In this document: in pieces, positions 17,852 through 28,009 of the stretch
Layout: the number at the start of each line of letters is the position of its first letter
How positions within the stretch are numbered: the stretch's first letter is position 1
Made by a program: the position numbers and the translations under genes
Notes under the pieces: generated by a model
What the model saw: only the letters and a program-made list of their open reading frames with translations
Told to the model about the DNA's origin: nothing
Database searches by the model: none
NCBI RefSeq assembly: GCF_900456975.1
Contig: NZ_UGYM01000002.1
Location: forward strand, 5,208,001 to 5,272,000
Length of the DNA stretch: 64,000 nt
Reading direction: 5' to 3'
Source of the DNA: Shewanella baltica
Lineage (GTDB): Bacteria > Pseudomonadota > Gammaproteobacteria > Enterobacterales > Shewanellaceae

Positions 17852-19378
17852 TCAATATTGCTGGGATAAGCGGGCGAGTAATCTATCCATAGCGCGATAA
17901 CCCAGTGCTTGGGCAATATGGCGGCGTTCTGTGTTAGGCACTTGTTCCAGATCGGCAATCGTGCGCGCGACTCTTTGTATACGATGAAAGCTGCGAACCG
18001 AGAGGCCAAGCTTTACCACGCTTTGTTCCAAAAACACTAAATCAGCGTCACTGATCCCGCTAAAGCGTTTCAATTGTTTCCCTGTGAGTTCGCTATTGAG
18101 CACGCCAGCGCGGCCGAGTTGCAGCTCACGCGCTCGTTTCACTCGCTTGGCGATATCTTGGCTGGTTTCTGTTTGCGGCGCGGTTTGAGTCAAGGTGCCG
18201 GCGGGGAGTTTGGGCACTTCAATGGTTAAATCGAAACGGTCGAGAAATGGGCCCGAAAGCCGTGAAAGATAACGTTGAATCTGTTCGGGGCTCGATCTGT
18301 GTTGGCTATCAATATCACCGCTCGGGCTGGGATTCATCGCCGCAATTAGTTGGAAGCGACTCAAAAATGTCAGCTTAGCGGCTGCGCGGGAAATCACCAC
18401 TTCGCCGGTTTCCATCGGCTCGCGCAGGCAATCTAAGACTTTACGCGGAAATTCAGCCACTTCATCTAAAAACAGCACGCCACGGTGGGCGAGGGAAATT
18501 TCACCGGGTTTTGGGATACTGCCGCCACCCACGAGGGATATCGATGAACTTGTGTGGTGTGGCGAGCGAAAGGGTCGCTGCAAAAAATGCTGCGGCTTAA
18601 TGTCGAGTCCGGCAACGGAATGAATCGCTGCCACTTCTAAAGCTTCCTCATAATTAAGCGCGGGCAAAAGCGCCATCATTCGGCTGGCAAGCATGGTTTT
18701 GCCCGTACCTGGCGGGCCAAGCATCAGGAGGTTATGGTTTCCCGCCGCGGCAATTTCGAGTGCTTGCTTGGCCTGATATTGGCCAATCACATCGCTCAGG
18801 CAAGTATGGGACTCAGGCGTCTCTTGGCTTATCCATTCTAATTGCGGCGCCAGCGTCGGTAGTTGGTTTTGCCCCTGTAAATAAGCGGCTAAGCTCTGAA
18901 GGTGCGAGCCAAACAACACATTAGGATAGCCGACTAGCTCGGCATCGTGGCGATTATCCAGCGGCAATATCAAGGTATGGTCTTGGCGCTTAGCGGCGAT
19001 AATCGCCGGTAATAATCCTTGGCAATAACGTATGTGCCCAGACAGTGCCAGCTCACCGACAAACTCAAGATTTTTTAAGCTATTAGCTGGGATTTGTTCC
19101 GAGGCGGCTAGTATGCCCACGGCTATGGGTAAATCGTAGCGACCACCTTGTTTAGGTAAATCTGCTGGCGCGAGGTTAACGGTTATCCGCCGCATCGGAA
19201 ACTCGAATCCTGCATTGATCAGTGCGCTGCGCACCCGCTCGCGGGCTTCTTTCACCGACGCTTCGGGTAATCCCACTAGATTAAATGCCGGTAAGCCGTT
19301 ACTGAGATGCACTTCAACTGTGACTTGGGGAGCTTCGACCCCACAACTGGCTCGGGTATTGACGCAGGCAATCGCCAT
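17852..19378 (-). CDS. comM: YifB/ComM family Mg-chelatase-like AAA+ ATPase
   Basis: A 508-residue protein with an N-terminal ChlI-like domain (about 20-140), a central AAA+ Mg-chelatase core with Walker A GPPGTGKTML and Walker B GVLFLDEVAEF, and the C-terminal Mg_chelatase_C domain ending in the RIQRVARTIADLE region. ComM homologues are hexameric helicases that promote branch migration during natural transformation; in non-competent relatives the role is unclear. The ATG at 19378 has AAGGA 7 nt upstream and fits the usual MAIACV start better than the TTG at 19384. Confidence 0.92.
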   Translation of the reverse strand: MAIACVNTRASCGVEAPQVTVEVHLSNGLPAFNLVGLPEASVKEARERVRSALINAGFEFPMRRITVNLAPADLPKQGGRYDLPIAVGILAASEQIPANSLKNLEFVGELALSGHIRYCQGLLPAIIAAKRQDHTLILPLDNRHDAELVGYPNVLFGSHLQSLAAYLQGQNQLPTLAPQLEWISQETPESHTCLSDVIGQYQAKQALEIAAAGNHNLLMLGPPGTGKTMLASRMMALLPALNYEEALEVAAIHSVAGLDIKPQHFLQRPFRSPHHTSSSISLVGGGSIPKPGEISLAHRGVLFLDEVAEFPRKVLDCLREPMETGEVVISRAAAKLTFLSRFQLIAAMNPSPSGDIDSQHRSSPEQIQRYLSRLSGPFLDRFDLTIEVPKLPAGTLTQTAPQTETSQDIAKRVKRARELQLGRAGVLNSELTGKQLKRFSGISDADLVFLEQSVVKLGLSVRSFHRIQRVARTIADLEQVPNTERRHIAQALGYRAMDRLLARLSQQY

Positions 19379-19539
19379 AAACAAATCCTTTTGTGGTCAT
19401 TTCGCGCAGAATTTGAGTGTAGCAGTAATTGGGATTATGGCTTCGCCATCTATGGGGATTGCCGTTTGGTTATACGCGAAACGGCGCGGTACTTTGAAGT
19501 ACGTTTTACGTTCAGGTTTAGTTTTTGATTAGAGTCAAA

Positions 19540-19588
19540 GTCGTGGGTTGAATACCCACGACCTTGATTCACCTCGGCCGTTAGGCCG
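19540..19588. repeat. Hairpin repeat, copy A of a dispersed family
   Basis: In the 586-bp gap before the binding-protein gene (19379-19964). Two hairpins in series: GTCGTGGGT / ACCCACGAC (19540-19548, 19554-19562) and CGGCC / GGCCG (19575-19579, 19584-19588). Read on the other strand it matches the module order and sequence at 35969-36007, so it belongs to a repeat family. The rest of the gap shows no gene. Confidence 0.55.
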
Positions 19589-19964
19589 CATTAACGCCTA
19601 GAGTGAACTCGTATACCTTGTGACTTTTAATGACGAACCAACAACTTCCCCTTTTAAAACGTTTAAGTCCCTGTCATTTTCTACGTGGTTAGGCCGTAAG
19701 ACTGACCCATAAGATAGTCTGCAATGACTCATAAATATTCTGCTACGGATCCACGCGATTTCCTTATACAGACTGGGTGTCTGAATAAATAGTCAGCATA
19801 TAAAGTATACTTTGTATCATTTTGTGGTTTAATCGAAACATCTGCTGCTGGTTTTAGCAACATTTTGGGCGGCGATGCGGTAACAAGGTTGTGAATCGAT
19901 AATAATAAAGTGACCTCTTGTGAAGGATGACATTTGAGGGAACATGGTCGAGGAGAACTCGCCT

Positions 19965-20993
19965 ATGCGTTCGTGGATGTTAGCGTGTGTGTTTATCTGT
20001 ACTGCGGGTTTTGGTGGGGCGGCTTGGGCAAAACTCGATGTTGTATTTTTTAATCCGGGGGCTGTCGATGACAGTTTTTGGGGGGACGTCGACCAATTGA
20101 TGTTGGAGGCATCGACGACACTCAATATTAAGCTCGAAATCATTCATTCCGATCGCAATCATTTCAAGATGATCACCCAACTCGATGAGTTGTTAGCTTC
20201 CGCAAAGGTACTGCCCAATTACGTTATTCTGGTTAATGAAAAACAATCCGCGATAAAAATGCTGCAAGCGCTTTCCCCCTTTCCTATCTACGTGCAATTG
20301 ATTTTAAATGATATTTCCATCGGTGAGCGTGATGCGCTACTGCAAGATCCCCATTGGCAAGAATATCTGTTACCCGCCATTATTCCCGATAATTACGCCA
20401 TTGGTTCGGCGACCGCTAAGGGCTTAATGGACGACTTAGAGGGAAAGCCAGCTAAAATTCTGTTGATTTCTGGCGATAAATCGACGCCTGCTTCAGTGCT
20501 ACGTACCCAAGGTGCCAGTGATTATTTCTTTATGCAGGCCAATGCCACTCTGACTCAAACGGTTTATGGCCAGTGGAGCGACGCTGTGGCTTATGGTCAA
20601 GCGTTAACCCTACTGAATCGTTATCCCGATCTGAATGTTATTTGGACCGCCAGTGATCGTATGGCGATTGGAGTGCTTAAAGCATTGAAGGAAAAAGGCT
20701 TAGTCTCGGGTAGGGATGTATTTGTCAGTACGATCAATACGTCCCCCGAGATTTTACAGCTTTGTCGCCAACACTCGGTGAGCATTATTGGTGGCGGGCA
20801 CTTTATGGCTGGCGCGTTAGCTTTGGTCGAGTTGAAATATTATCAGCAGCATAAGCACTATATTCCCTATGACAATGTCACCTTGTTCGGCGTTTTACTG
20901 CCTGATTCGGCATTTTATCAAATGTTAGTTGCTCGGGATTGGCCACAGATTTTCCAGTCTCAGATTTTGAATAAGTTGCCCTTCAAGGCGTAA
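19965..20993 (+). CDS. Periplasmic sugar-binding-like protein paired with a diguanylate cyclase
   Basis: A 342-residue protein with a clear signal peptide (MRSWMLACVFICTAGFGGAAWA) and a periplasmic-binding-protein/LacI-type fold: VVFFNPG, LISGDKSTPASVLRTQGASDYF, LNVIWTASDRMAIGVLKALKEKG and FVSTINTSPEILQLCRQ. No ABC permease or ATPase genes are next to it. Instead, a membrane GGDEF protein begins 12 bp after its stop, so it likely delivers a periplasmic signal to that sensor, in the manner of LuxP with LuxQ. The ATG at 19965 has GAGGAG upstream and gives the better signal peptide than the ATG at 19944. Ligand unknown. Confidence 0.8.
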   Translation: MRSWMLACVFICTAGFGGAAWAKLDVVFFNPGAVDDSFWGDVDQLMLEASTTLNIKLEIIHSDRNHFKMITQLDELLASAKVLPNYVILVNEKQSAIKMLQALSPFPIYVQLILNDISIGERDALLQDPHWQEYLLPAIIPDNYAIGSATAKGLMDDLEGKPAKILLISGDKSTPASVLRTQGASDYFFMQANATLTQTVYGQWSDAVAYGQALTLLNRYPDLNVIWTASDRMAIGVLKALKEKGLVSGRDVFVSTINTSPEILQLCRQHSVSIIGGGHFMAGALALVELKYYQQHKHYIPYDNVTLFGVLLPDSAFYQMLVARDWPQIFQSQILNKLPFKA

Positions 20994-21005
20994 TAACGGG
21001 TGTAC

Positions 21006-22823
21006 ATGAAGCATCGAAATCATTCTATTAGTCATAAGATGACGCTGACCATTATCGGGGTGAGCTCATTTTTTGCTGTGTTAACTATGCTGGTGCAGTT
21101 GATTTGGAACTATCAGGATAGTATCGACAATGCCACGTCGGATATCCGCGAATATTCAGAATCTATTCTGCCGAGCGTGGCGAAGTCGCTGTGGGACGTC
21201 GACCGCAGCCTGCTATCTGATTTGCTCTCTGGTTTAGGAATGATGCCGTTAGTGTCGAGCGTGCATTTAGACAGTATCGACGGCGTCACTATGCAGCTGG
21301 GTAAACCGCTGTTAACCGACGACGAGTCGCAAACCCTGTTTCATTATCCTGTGACTTATCAAGATCAGCTGATCGCAACCTTAACCGTAGGCTTAGACAC
21401 CAACCAGCTTTACTACGAGCTGTGGCGACAGTTGATTTTTATTGTGCTCGGCAATGGCTTAAAGACCCTACTGATGATCTATTTGATCTTGACCTTAGTG
21501 CGACTCATGGTGACGGATAGATTGTCAGCATTGGAAGACTTTACTAATAAAATCAATCTAAAATCCCTAAAGAAGTTATCTGTGCCCGAGACGATGACCG
21601 CCAGTCCTGATGAGATTGCCCATGTGGCATTGTCGCTTAAGGCCATGTATCAAAGGATACGCAACGACCTCGCTATCAATAAACGCCATCAACGTGCGTT
21701 ACAGCAACAGCAGCATTTATTGTCGGACTTAGTGAAAGAGCGGACCAAAGAACTGGATTGGCAGTCGCAGTCGAATCAATTACTGGCAGAGATTTCGTTG
21801 CAATTTTTAAGCATAGACACCTGCAATGTGGATAAAACCTTAACTGAGGTGTGCCACAAAATCGGTCAGTTGTTTGATGTTGAACGAGTGAGTATTCTCG
21901 AATTTAATCAACAGCATGCCTATTACCGCAGCTTTTGGACCAGCGAGTTACATGCTAACAAGGTCCAAGGGATTTCGGTGGACAACATTACTCAGCTTGC
22001 TAAAAAATTCGAAACTGAATCGACCTTAGTGATTGAGGATCTTGAGGCGTTAAAGGCATTGTCACCGCAGGAATATGAAGTGATGAAATCCGTGGGCATT
22101 TGCTCTATTGCTGCCTTTGCGATTAAAAATGCCGGAGAGTTATTGGGATTACTCTCGCTGTCGACGGTGTCGCGGCCCTTGAATTGGAACGCCCAGAAAA
22201 AGAATATGCTGACTCAGTTTGCCTCCGCATTGAACGAGTTACTGCTGCGCGAGCAAAAAGAGCAGCAGATGATAGTGCTGCAACAAGCGCTGGTTTCTGC
22301 CAATACTCAATTGAAAGAAATGGCCGAAACCGATGAGTTAACGGGTTTAGCCAATAGACGCCCCTTCACCGAAAGATTAGAAACCGTACTACAGGCGGAT
22401 ACTCCTGCGGGACTGTTTATGTTGGACGTCGATTATTTCAAATCCTACAACGACACTTACGGTCATCTCGAAGGCGATGTAGTGCTTAAGCGTGTGGCAG
22501 ATGCCTTAGCGCAGTGCGATATCCTGCCGCACAATGCTTTGTTGGCGCGCATCGGTGGCGAAGAGTTTGCCTTAGTTGTTGAGCATGTCACGCCTGCACA
22601 GTTAACGGCCATTGCCACGCAGCTGTGTTATCTCGTCGAGCAACTCAATATACCCCATCAAGCATCGCCGTTGGCTGTGGTGACCATCAGTATTGGCAGC
22701 GTGTTTTTACCATTAGATAAGGTCTCGGGGCTTAAGATGGCCGACGTGTTACGCCGCGCCGATGTTTGCCTCTATCGCGCTAAGGATAAAGGTCGCAATA
22801 GAGTTGAGGTTGAAGTGATTTAA
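21006..22823 (+). CDS. Membrane GAF-GGDEF diguanylate cyclase
   Basis: About 605 residues. TM1 near 15-37 and TM2 near 140-165 flank a periplasmic sensor region of about 100 residues (SLWDVDRSLLSDLLSGLG). A HAMP-like linker and a coiled coil (LVKERTKELDWQSQSN) follow, then a GAF domain (about 260-410) and a GGDEF domain with RIGGEEF, an active-type A site (GGEEF), and DELTGLANRRPF before it. No EAL. It should make c-di-GMP in response to the periplasmic partner encoded just upstream. Start at 21006 is chosen over the GTG at 21000 on codon preference only. Confidence 0.88.
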   Translation: MKHRNHSISHKMTLTIIGVSSFFAVLTMLVQLIWNYQDSIDNATSDIREYSESILPSVAKSLWDVDRSLLSDLLSGLGMMPLVSSVHLDSIDGVTMQLGKPLLTDDESQTLFHYPVTYQDQLIATLTVGLDTNQLYYELWRQLIFIVLGNGLKTLLMIYLILTLVRLMVTDRLSALEDFTNKINLKSLKKLSVPETMTASPDEIAHVALSLKAMYQRIRNDLAINKRHQRALQQQQHLLSDLVKERTKELDWQSQSNQLLAEISLQFLSIDTCNVDKTLTEVCHKIGQLFDVERVSILEFNQQHAYYRSFWTSELHANKVQGISVDNITQLAKKFETESTLVIEDLEALKALSPQEYEVMKSVGICSIAAFAIKNAGELLGLLSLSTVSRPLNWNAQKKNMLTQFASALNELLLREQKEQQMIVLQQALVSANTQLKEMAETDELTGLANRRPFTERLETVLQADTPAGLFMLDVDYFKSYNDTYGHLEGDVVLKRVADALAQCDILPHNALLARIGGEEFALVVEHVTPAQLTAIATQLCYLVEQLNIPHQASPLAVVTISIGSVFLPLDKVSGLKMADVLRRADVCLYRAKDKGRNRVEVEVI

Positions 22824-22841
22824 TGGCTAGGGTCGAGGCAG

Positions 22842-22890
22842 GCTTGTGCCTATCGTAGTCTTTCGCGGTTGGGCACAAGCTGAGTTTTGC
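22842..22890 (+). terminator. Possible terminator after the diguanylate cyclase gene
   Basis: A perfect 9-bp stem, GCTTGTGCC (22842-22850) with GGCACAAGC (22872-22880), a 21-nt loop and then TGAGTTTTGC. The loop is long and the T run short, so it is a weak candidate. Confidence 0.4.
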
Positions 22891-23730
22891 TCCATCAATA
22901 GCTTATCTCTGCGCTTTGTGATTGATTATCAAGCAGTCAAACTGCCCTGTATCCATGCCTAAGTTTATACCTAAGTTATGCCTAATTCATCACCATTAAG
23001 CCATTACCACTCAGCCATCTCTACTCAGTTATCCTCTCTCGCTTATATATAAATCCGGTAACATTTAGGCCCTGTCAGCTGAGTTTCGTTATGTCACAGA
23101 CAGCCTCTAATCGTGCTAACTAACTGATAACATTTATATGAAACTGTGCTGTAGATCCGCCGTTAAGATAAAAATTATCTCAAGGTGAGGTAATATTAGG
23201 CGGCAGATGAGATATAATCTGTCGCCCATAGTCGATTTAGTGATGCACTCTGAGTGACATCCATGCTGCCATTCTGGACGTATTTCTCGTAACGCAACTA
23301 AGCGAAAGCCACGACTGCCTAGTCAATTCCATTGGCTTAAATGTACGTTCTAGCAGCTCAATATCAAAGCCGCCGCACTTAGTTATCTTAATGATGTCGA
23401 GTCGAATAAAATAATTAAATGCTGGATATTCAGTCTCTTCGACACAAAACGTCACTTAAATGATGCAAGCGCATTTGCGCTATTCGCTGGCTGCGAGAGT
23501 CGAGTCACGCCTAAGCCGTGAATTTGCAGATATACTGAGAACAGCCTAAAGCGAGCAATTTAAGCGCTTTTTTATCTTAGGGTAGCAAGTGGCTGGCGCA
23601 GCCGCGTGAACGGTTTTTAGACCAAGCAAGACAAAGCAAACTGCGCCCAAATAAAATGAATTCAGCTGACACGCGAGCAATAAAGCGCGGGTTGGTCCTA
23701 GTTAGTCCAGTGTTAAATGAAAGGTGTTAC
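22891..23730. other. Long gap without a supported gene
   Basis: About 840 bp between the diguanylate cyclase gene and ytfL. A 72-codon minus-strand frame (23237-23455) begins with GTG directly after a stop, has no Shine-Dalgarno and no recognisable domain. The 22970-23060 stretch is a degenerate run of CC-A-T-CA words. Long untranslated sequence or decayed DNA are both possible. Confidence 0.4.
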
Positions 23731-25047
23731 ATGAGTCTCTTTGATAACGTGATGATTATATTGTGCCTAATCGGCGCGAGTTGTTTCTTCTCTATGTCAG
23801 AAATTGCACTTGCCGCTTCACGTAAAATCCGTTTACGTCAGTTGGCCGATGAGGGCGATGCCCGTGCAGAAAAAGTGCTGCAGTTACAAGCCGTTCCCGG
23901 CAGTTTTTTTACTGTAGTACAAATCGGTCTTAATGCCGTTGCCATCATGGGCGGTATCGTCGGTGAGTCGGCATTTCGGCCTTATTTCTATGAATTACTG
24001 TCGCCTTTGCTGACCGATCCTTGGTTGAGCCAAATGAGCTTTGTTTTATCCTTTATTGTCGTCACCAGTGCCTTTATTCTGGTGGCCGATTTGATGCCAA
24101 AACGCATTGCCATGGCGATGCCTGAGCCCGTCGCTTTGGCCGTTGTTGGGCCTATGTCTTTCTGTATCGTGCTACTGCGTCCATTAGTGTGGTTTTTCAA
24201 TGGTATGGCGAGCGGCATCTTTAAACTGCTGCAAATCCCAACCGTGCGTAACGATGCCATCACCTCTGACGACATTTATGCCGTGATGAATGCGGGCGCC
24301 GAAGCAGGGGTGTTAGATCGCGGTGATCAACAGATGATGGAAAATGTGTTTGAAATGCAAACCGTTTCTGTGACTTCTGCCATGACGGCCCGTGAAAGCT
24401 TAGTGTACTTTTTACTGCAAGATAGCGAAGAAGATATCAAGCGTAAGATTTCTGAAGATCCCCATACCAAGTTCCTCGTCTGCGATGGTCAGTTAGATAT
24501 GATCAAAGGTTTTGTGGATGCAAAAGAGCTGCTGATCCGAGTGATTAACGGTGAGAATATTACCTTAAAAGGCAGTAACTTAGTCCACACTTCGCTGATT
24601 ATTCCTGATACTTTGAGCCTATCTGAGGCAATGGAATACTTTAAGAATAGCCGCGCCGATTTTGCCGTGGTCATGAACGAATATGCGTTAGTGGTCGGGA
24701 TTGTCACGACCAACGATTTGCAGCGCGCGGTAATGGGTGCTTGGTCATTGCATGAGAGCGAAGAGCAGATCATCGCCCGTGATAGCAACTCTTGGTTAGT
24801 CGATGGGGTAACACCTATTACAGACGTAATGCGCGCCTTCGGCATCGAAGAATTCCCGCATAATCAGAACTACGAAACCATTGCCGGTTTTATGATGTAT
24901 ATGCTGCGTAAAATCCCTAAGCGTACCGATTTCGTGAACTATGCGGGCTATAAATTTGAGGTGGTCGATATCGATTCTTACAAGGTCGATCAGCTATTGG
25001 TTACGCGCATCGATCCTATCGATAAGCTCAACTCACCGGATGTGTAA
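23731..25047 (+). CDS. ytfL: CNNM/CorC-family membrane protein, YtfL type
   Basis: A 438-residue inner-membrane protein: a DUF21/CNNM transmembrane domain (about 1-200, starting SLFDNVMIILCLIGASCFFSMSEIALAASRKI), a CBS pair (about 210-335) and a C-terminal CorC_HlyC domain (about 350-435). The opening closely parallels E. coli YtfL. E. coli YtfL has been linked to cadaverine/putrescine export and pH control; other family members handle Mg or Co, so the substrate here is uncertain. An in-frame ATG at 23656 would add 25 residues, but the ATG at 23731 has AAAGGTG upstream and fits the family. Confidence 0.88.
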   Translation: MSLFDNVMIILCLIGASCFFSMSEIALAASRKIRLRQLADEGDARAEKVLQLQAVPGSFFTVVQIGLNAVAIMGGIVGESAFRPYFYELLSPLLTDPWLSQMSFVLSFIVVTSAFILVADLMPKRIAMAMPEPVALAVVGPMSFCIVLLRPLVWFFNGMASGIFKLLQIPTVRNDAITSDDIYAVMNAGAEAGVLDRGDQQMMENVFEMQTVSVTSAMTARESLVYFLLQDSEEDIKRKISEDPHTKFLVCDGQLDMIKGFVDAKELLIRVINGENITLKGSNLVHTSLIIPDTLSLSEAMEYFKNSRADFAVVMNEYALVVGIVTTNDLQRAVMGAWSLHESEEQIIARDSNSWLVDGVTPITDVMRAFGIEEFPHNQNYETIAGFMMYMLRKIPKRTDFVNYAGYKFEVVDIDSYKVDQLLVTRIDPIDKLNSPDV

Positions 25048-25118
25048 TCCCGTTATCTGGTGACGATTAAGCTATTCTCGATTAAGTTATTTTCGATTCA
25101 GCGACTCTCAATATAAGT

Positions 25119-25158
25119 GACTCTCTTGGGCTAAGTGTTTGCCTTGGAGAGTCGTTTT
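25119..25158 (+). terminator. Probable terminator after ytfL
   Basis: GACTCTC (25119-25125) pairs with GAGAGTC (25147-25153), with further inner pairing, then GTTTTAC. It lies between convergent ytfL and ilvY. Confidence 0.5.
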
Positions 25159-25258
25159 ACTGTTAGCGCTCCTAGTGCCCCATCAATACCCGCCACGTAA
25201 AAACCGTTTTTGTATTCACTCTTGTCGCATAAATTTCTTTTGTATTAACTCGTACCGC

Positions 25259-26131
25259 TTAAATCACATCCAAAAATGCATTAACGATGGGATCGTCGAG
25301 CCGTTTTACTTTGCAGCAGCACCCTAACTCGAACGGTGGAATCGCAACCGGCGACGAGAGCAGTTGAATGCGATCCCGCACTGGGCTGTTATTGATTACC
25401 ACTTCTGGGCTTATGCTCACGCCGCAGCCTAACGCCACCATAGAGGCGATCGCTTCTTGGCCTGACACTTGGGCGTAAATATTAGGGCTAATGCCCATTT
25501 GTTTGAACCAGTTATCGGCGCGGCGACGTCCGGGCCCGTGGTCGGGAATGATAAAGGGCACGCTCGACCAATCGATGGGCGTTTGGGAAATCTGCTGCTG
25601 CACCGCGCAACGTATGGTTGGGGCGATAATCGACAGCGGCACATCGTCGATTTTGGCAAAGTGTAAGCTGCTGGGAAACGGATCGGGCAGGGCGGCGATG
25701 GCGATATCGGCGCGATTCTGTTGCACTTCGGCCAGCGCGTTCGCCGCATCTCCCGTGGTTAAGGCGATTTCGACGAAGGGATGTTCTTGGCGGAATAAAT
25801 CCAATAAACCTGGTAAATGGCTATAGGCGGCGGTGACCGAGCAATACAGATTCAATCGACCGCGCAGTACGTCCTGCTTGAGATCGATACTGTGCTTGAG
25901 TGTGCTCCAATGGTTCAAGGTCTGCTCGGCGAACCGCTTAAACTCGTGTCCCGCGTGGGTTAAGGTCACGCTGCGATTATCCCGCTCTAACAGCTTAGCA
26001 TTCACTTCTTCTTCTAATCTTTGCAGGGCTCGGCTTAAGGTCGATGGGCTCACATGCATCTGTTCCGCTGTCTTGGCGAAGTGCAAACTGTCACATAAGT
26101 GCAGGTACAATTTGAGGGTACGAATATCCAT
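25259..26131 (-). CDS. ilvY: LysR-family activator of ilvC
   Basis: A 290-residue LysR regulator: N-terminal winged helix (MDIRTLKLYLHLCDSLHFAKTAEQMHVSPSTLSRAL over two helices) and a C-terminal LysR substrate-binding domain (from about 92). Divergent from ilvC, the conserved ilvY-ilvC arrangement of gammaproteobacteria in which IlvY bound to acetolactate or acetohydroxybutyrate activates ilvC. Identity follows from both sequence and position. Confidence 0.93.
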   Translation of the reverse strand: MDIRTLKLYLHLCDSLHFAKTAEQMHVSPSTLSRALQRLEEEVNAKLLERDNRSVTLTHAGHEFKRFAEQTLNHWSTLKHSIDLKQDVLRGRLNLYCSVTAAYSHLPGLLDLFRQEHPFVEIALTTGDAANALAEVQQNRADIAIAALPDPFPSSLHFAKIDDVPLSIIAPTIRCAVQQQISQTPIDWSSVPFIIPDHGPGRRRADNWFKQMGISPNIYAQVSGQEAIASMVALGCGVSISPEVVINNSPVRDRIQLLSSPVAIPPFELGCCCKVKRLDDPIVNAFLDVI

Positions 26132-26234
26132 GATCTTATCCTGTTTAGTCTGAGCTTGAGCCTTGGCTTGAGTGACGGCGTGATTGGGTGCCGCATATTG
26201 GCGCCGATGTTACTGCTCATGATTACAGTTGACG

Positions 26235-26249
26235 TTGCGCAGAATGCAA
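26235..26249. promoter_or_regulatory. Candidate IlvY binding site
   Basis: TTGC-N7-GCAA, an inverted repeat with the T-N11-A spacing typical of LysR sites, in the 248-bp ilvY-ilvC divergent region and about 130 bp before the ilvC start. Only one clear copy was seen. Confidence 0.4.
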
Positions 26250-26379
26250 TATGAAGTTTCGAATATATCATTTTAAGCAATGATAAGCATGGGTTATAGT
26301 GATTTCAATCACAACCAAGCCGTAACATTATGTTAGTTTGGTTGCGTCCAAAATTTCTGACTTATAGGTGGTATATCAG

Positions 26380-27858
26380 ATGGCTAACTATTTTAACTCT
26401 CTGAATTTACGTCAACAATTAGCACAGCTTGGCCAATGTCGTTTCATGGACCGTTCTGAGTTTAGCGACGGCTGTAACTATATCAAAGATTGGAATATTG
26501 TTATTTTAGGTTGTGGTGCTCAAGGTCTTAACCAAGGCTTGAACATGCGTGATTCGGGTCTGAATATCTCTTTTGCCCTGCGTCCTGAAGCGATTGAACA
26601 GAAACGTGCCTCATGGCAAAAAGCGACTGACAACGGTTTCCGTGTCGGTACCTTTGAAGAATTAATACCCGCGGCGGATCTGGTACTTAACCTGACGCCG
26701 GACAAACAGCATTCCAACGTGGTTAACGCGGTTATGCCACTGATGAAGCAAGGTTCTACCTTGTCTTACTCACACGGCTTCAACATCGTTGAAGAGGGCA
26801 TGCAAGTTCGTCCCGATATCACTGTGGTGATGGTTGCGCCTAAGTGCCCGGGCACTGAAGTGCGTGAAGAATACAAACGTGGTTTTGGTGTGCCAACCCT
26901 TATTGCGGTACACCCAGAAAACGATCCAGACGGTGACGGCTTAGAGATTGCTAAAGCCTACGCTAGCGCAACGGGTGGAGACAGAGCCGGTGTTTTACTG
27001 TCGTCTTTTATCGCCGAAGTGAAGTCAGATCTAATGGGCGAGCAGACCATTCTGTGCGGTATGTTGCAGACGGGTGCCATCTTAGGTTACGAGAAAATGA
27101 TCGCCGATGGTGTTGAACCAGGCTACGCGGCCAAGCTTATCCAGCAAGGTTGGGAAACGGTCACTGAAGCGTTGAAACACGGCGGCATCACTAACATGAT
27201 GGACCGTTTGTCTAATCCAGCCAAGATTAAAGCATTTGAAATTGCAGAAGATTTAAAAGAAATCCTCCAGCCATTATTTGAAAAGCACATGGATGACATC
27301 ATCAGCGGCGAATTTTCTCGCACTATGATGGAAGACTGGGCGAACGAAGATGCGAACTTACTGCGTTGGAGAGCGGAAACTGGCGAAACAGGTTTCGAAA
27401 ATGCACCCGTATCGAGCGAGCATATCGACGAACAAACCTATTTCGACAAAGGTATTTTCCTTGTCGCTATGATCAAAGCGGGTGTGGAACTGGCGTTCGA
27501 TACCATGGTGTCTGCGGGTATCGTGGAAGAGTCGGCTTATTACGAGTCACTGCATGAAACTCCACTTATCGCCAACACTATTGCCCGTAAGCGTTTGTAT
27601 GAGATGAACGTGGTGATTTCAGACACGGCCGAATACGGTTGCTACCTGTTCAATCACGCCGCCGTACCTATGCTGCGCGACTACGTTAATGCCATGTCAT
27701 CTGAGTATTTAGGTGCTGGCCTGAAAGACAGCGCAACCGGTGTCGACAACCTAACGCTCATCGCAGTTAACGAAGCGATTCGTGAAACGGCTGTGGAATA
27801 TGTTGGCGCTGAACTTCGCGGTTACATGACTGATATGAAGAGCATTGTTGAGGCTTAA
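26380..27858 (+). CDS. ilvC: Ketol-acid reductoisomerase, class II
   Basis: A 492-residue NADPH- and Mg-dependent enzyme converting acetolactate and acetohydroxybutyrate to the dihydroxy acids. The length and duplicated knotted domain mark the long class II enterobacterial form. Visible: the start [18 protein letters not shown], the Rossmann loop [17 protein letters not shown], and [20 protein letters not shown] at 26368 is in frame, but the ATG at 26380 has TAGGTGG 8 nt upstream. Transcribed alone, opposite ilvY. Confidence 0.97.
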   Translation: MANYFNSLNLRQQLAQLGQCRFMDRSEFSDGCNYIKDWNIVILGCGAQGLNQGLNMRDSGLNISFALRPEAIEQKRASWQKATDNGFRVGTFEELIPAADLVLNLTPDKQHSNVVNAVMPLMKQGSTLSYSHGFNIVEEGMQVRPDITVVMVAPKCPGTEVREEYKRGFGVPTLIAVHPENDPDGDGLEIAKAYASATGGDRAGVLLSSFIAEVKSDLMGEQTILCGMLQTGAILGYEKMIADGVEPGYAAKLIQQGWETVTEALKHGGITNMMDRLSNPAKIKAFEIAEDLKEILQPLFEKHMDDIISGEFSRTMMEDWANEDANLLRWRAETGETGFENAPVSSEHIDEQTYFDKGIFLVAMIKAGVELAFDTMVSAGIVEESAYYESLHETPLIANTIARKRLYEMNVVISDTAEYGCYLFNHAAVPMLRDYVNAMSSEYLGAGLKDSATGVDNLTLIAVNEAIRETAVEYVGAELRGYMTDMKSIVEA

Positions 27859-27968
27859 TTGATAGTTAATTAAGCCCAACATTGGGGGAGAGGGTTGAGA
27901 CTCAAAGGACTTGGGTCTCAGCTCAGTTCCCAAGCAACCTCAGATACTGAAACGCGCATCTTGAGCTT

Positions 27969-28009
27969 GCTTAGTGATGAATCAGCTTAGTGATGAATCT
28001 GCTTAGTGA
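27969..28009. repeat. 16-bp tandem repeat upstream of the ilv leader
   Basis: Two adjacent 16-bp copies of GCTTAGTGATGAATC plus A or T (27969-27984, 27985-28000) and a partial third (28001-28009). Further degenerate AGTGA-GAAT words run on to about 28150. It sits in the 507-bp stretch between ilvC and the leader gene, which otherwise holds only a TTGACA (28227-28232) without a good -10 partner. Confidence 0.6.

Noticed and set aside
23237..23455. 72-codon minus-strand frame in the gap before ytfL
   Set aside because: It starts with GTG right after a stop, has no ribosome-binding site and no recognisable family.
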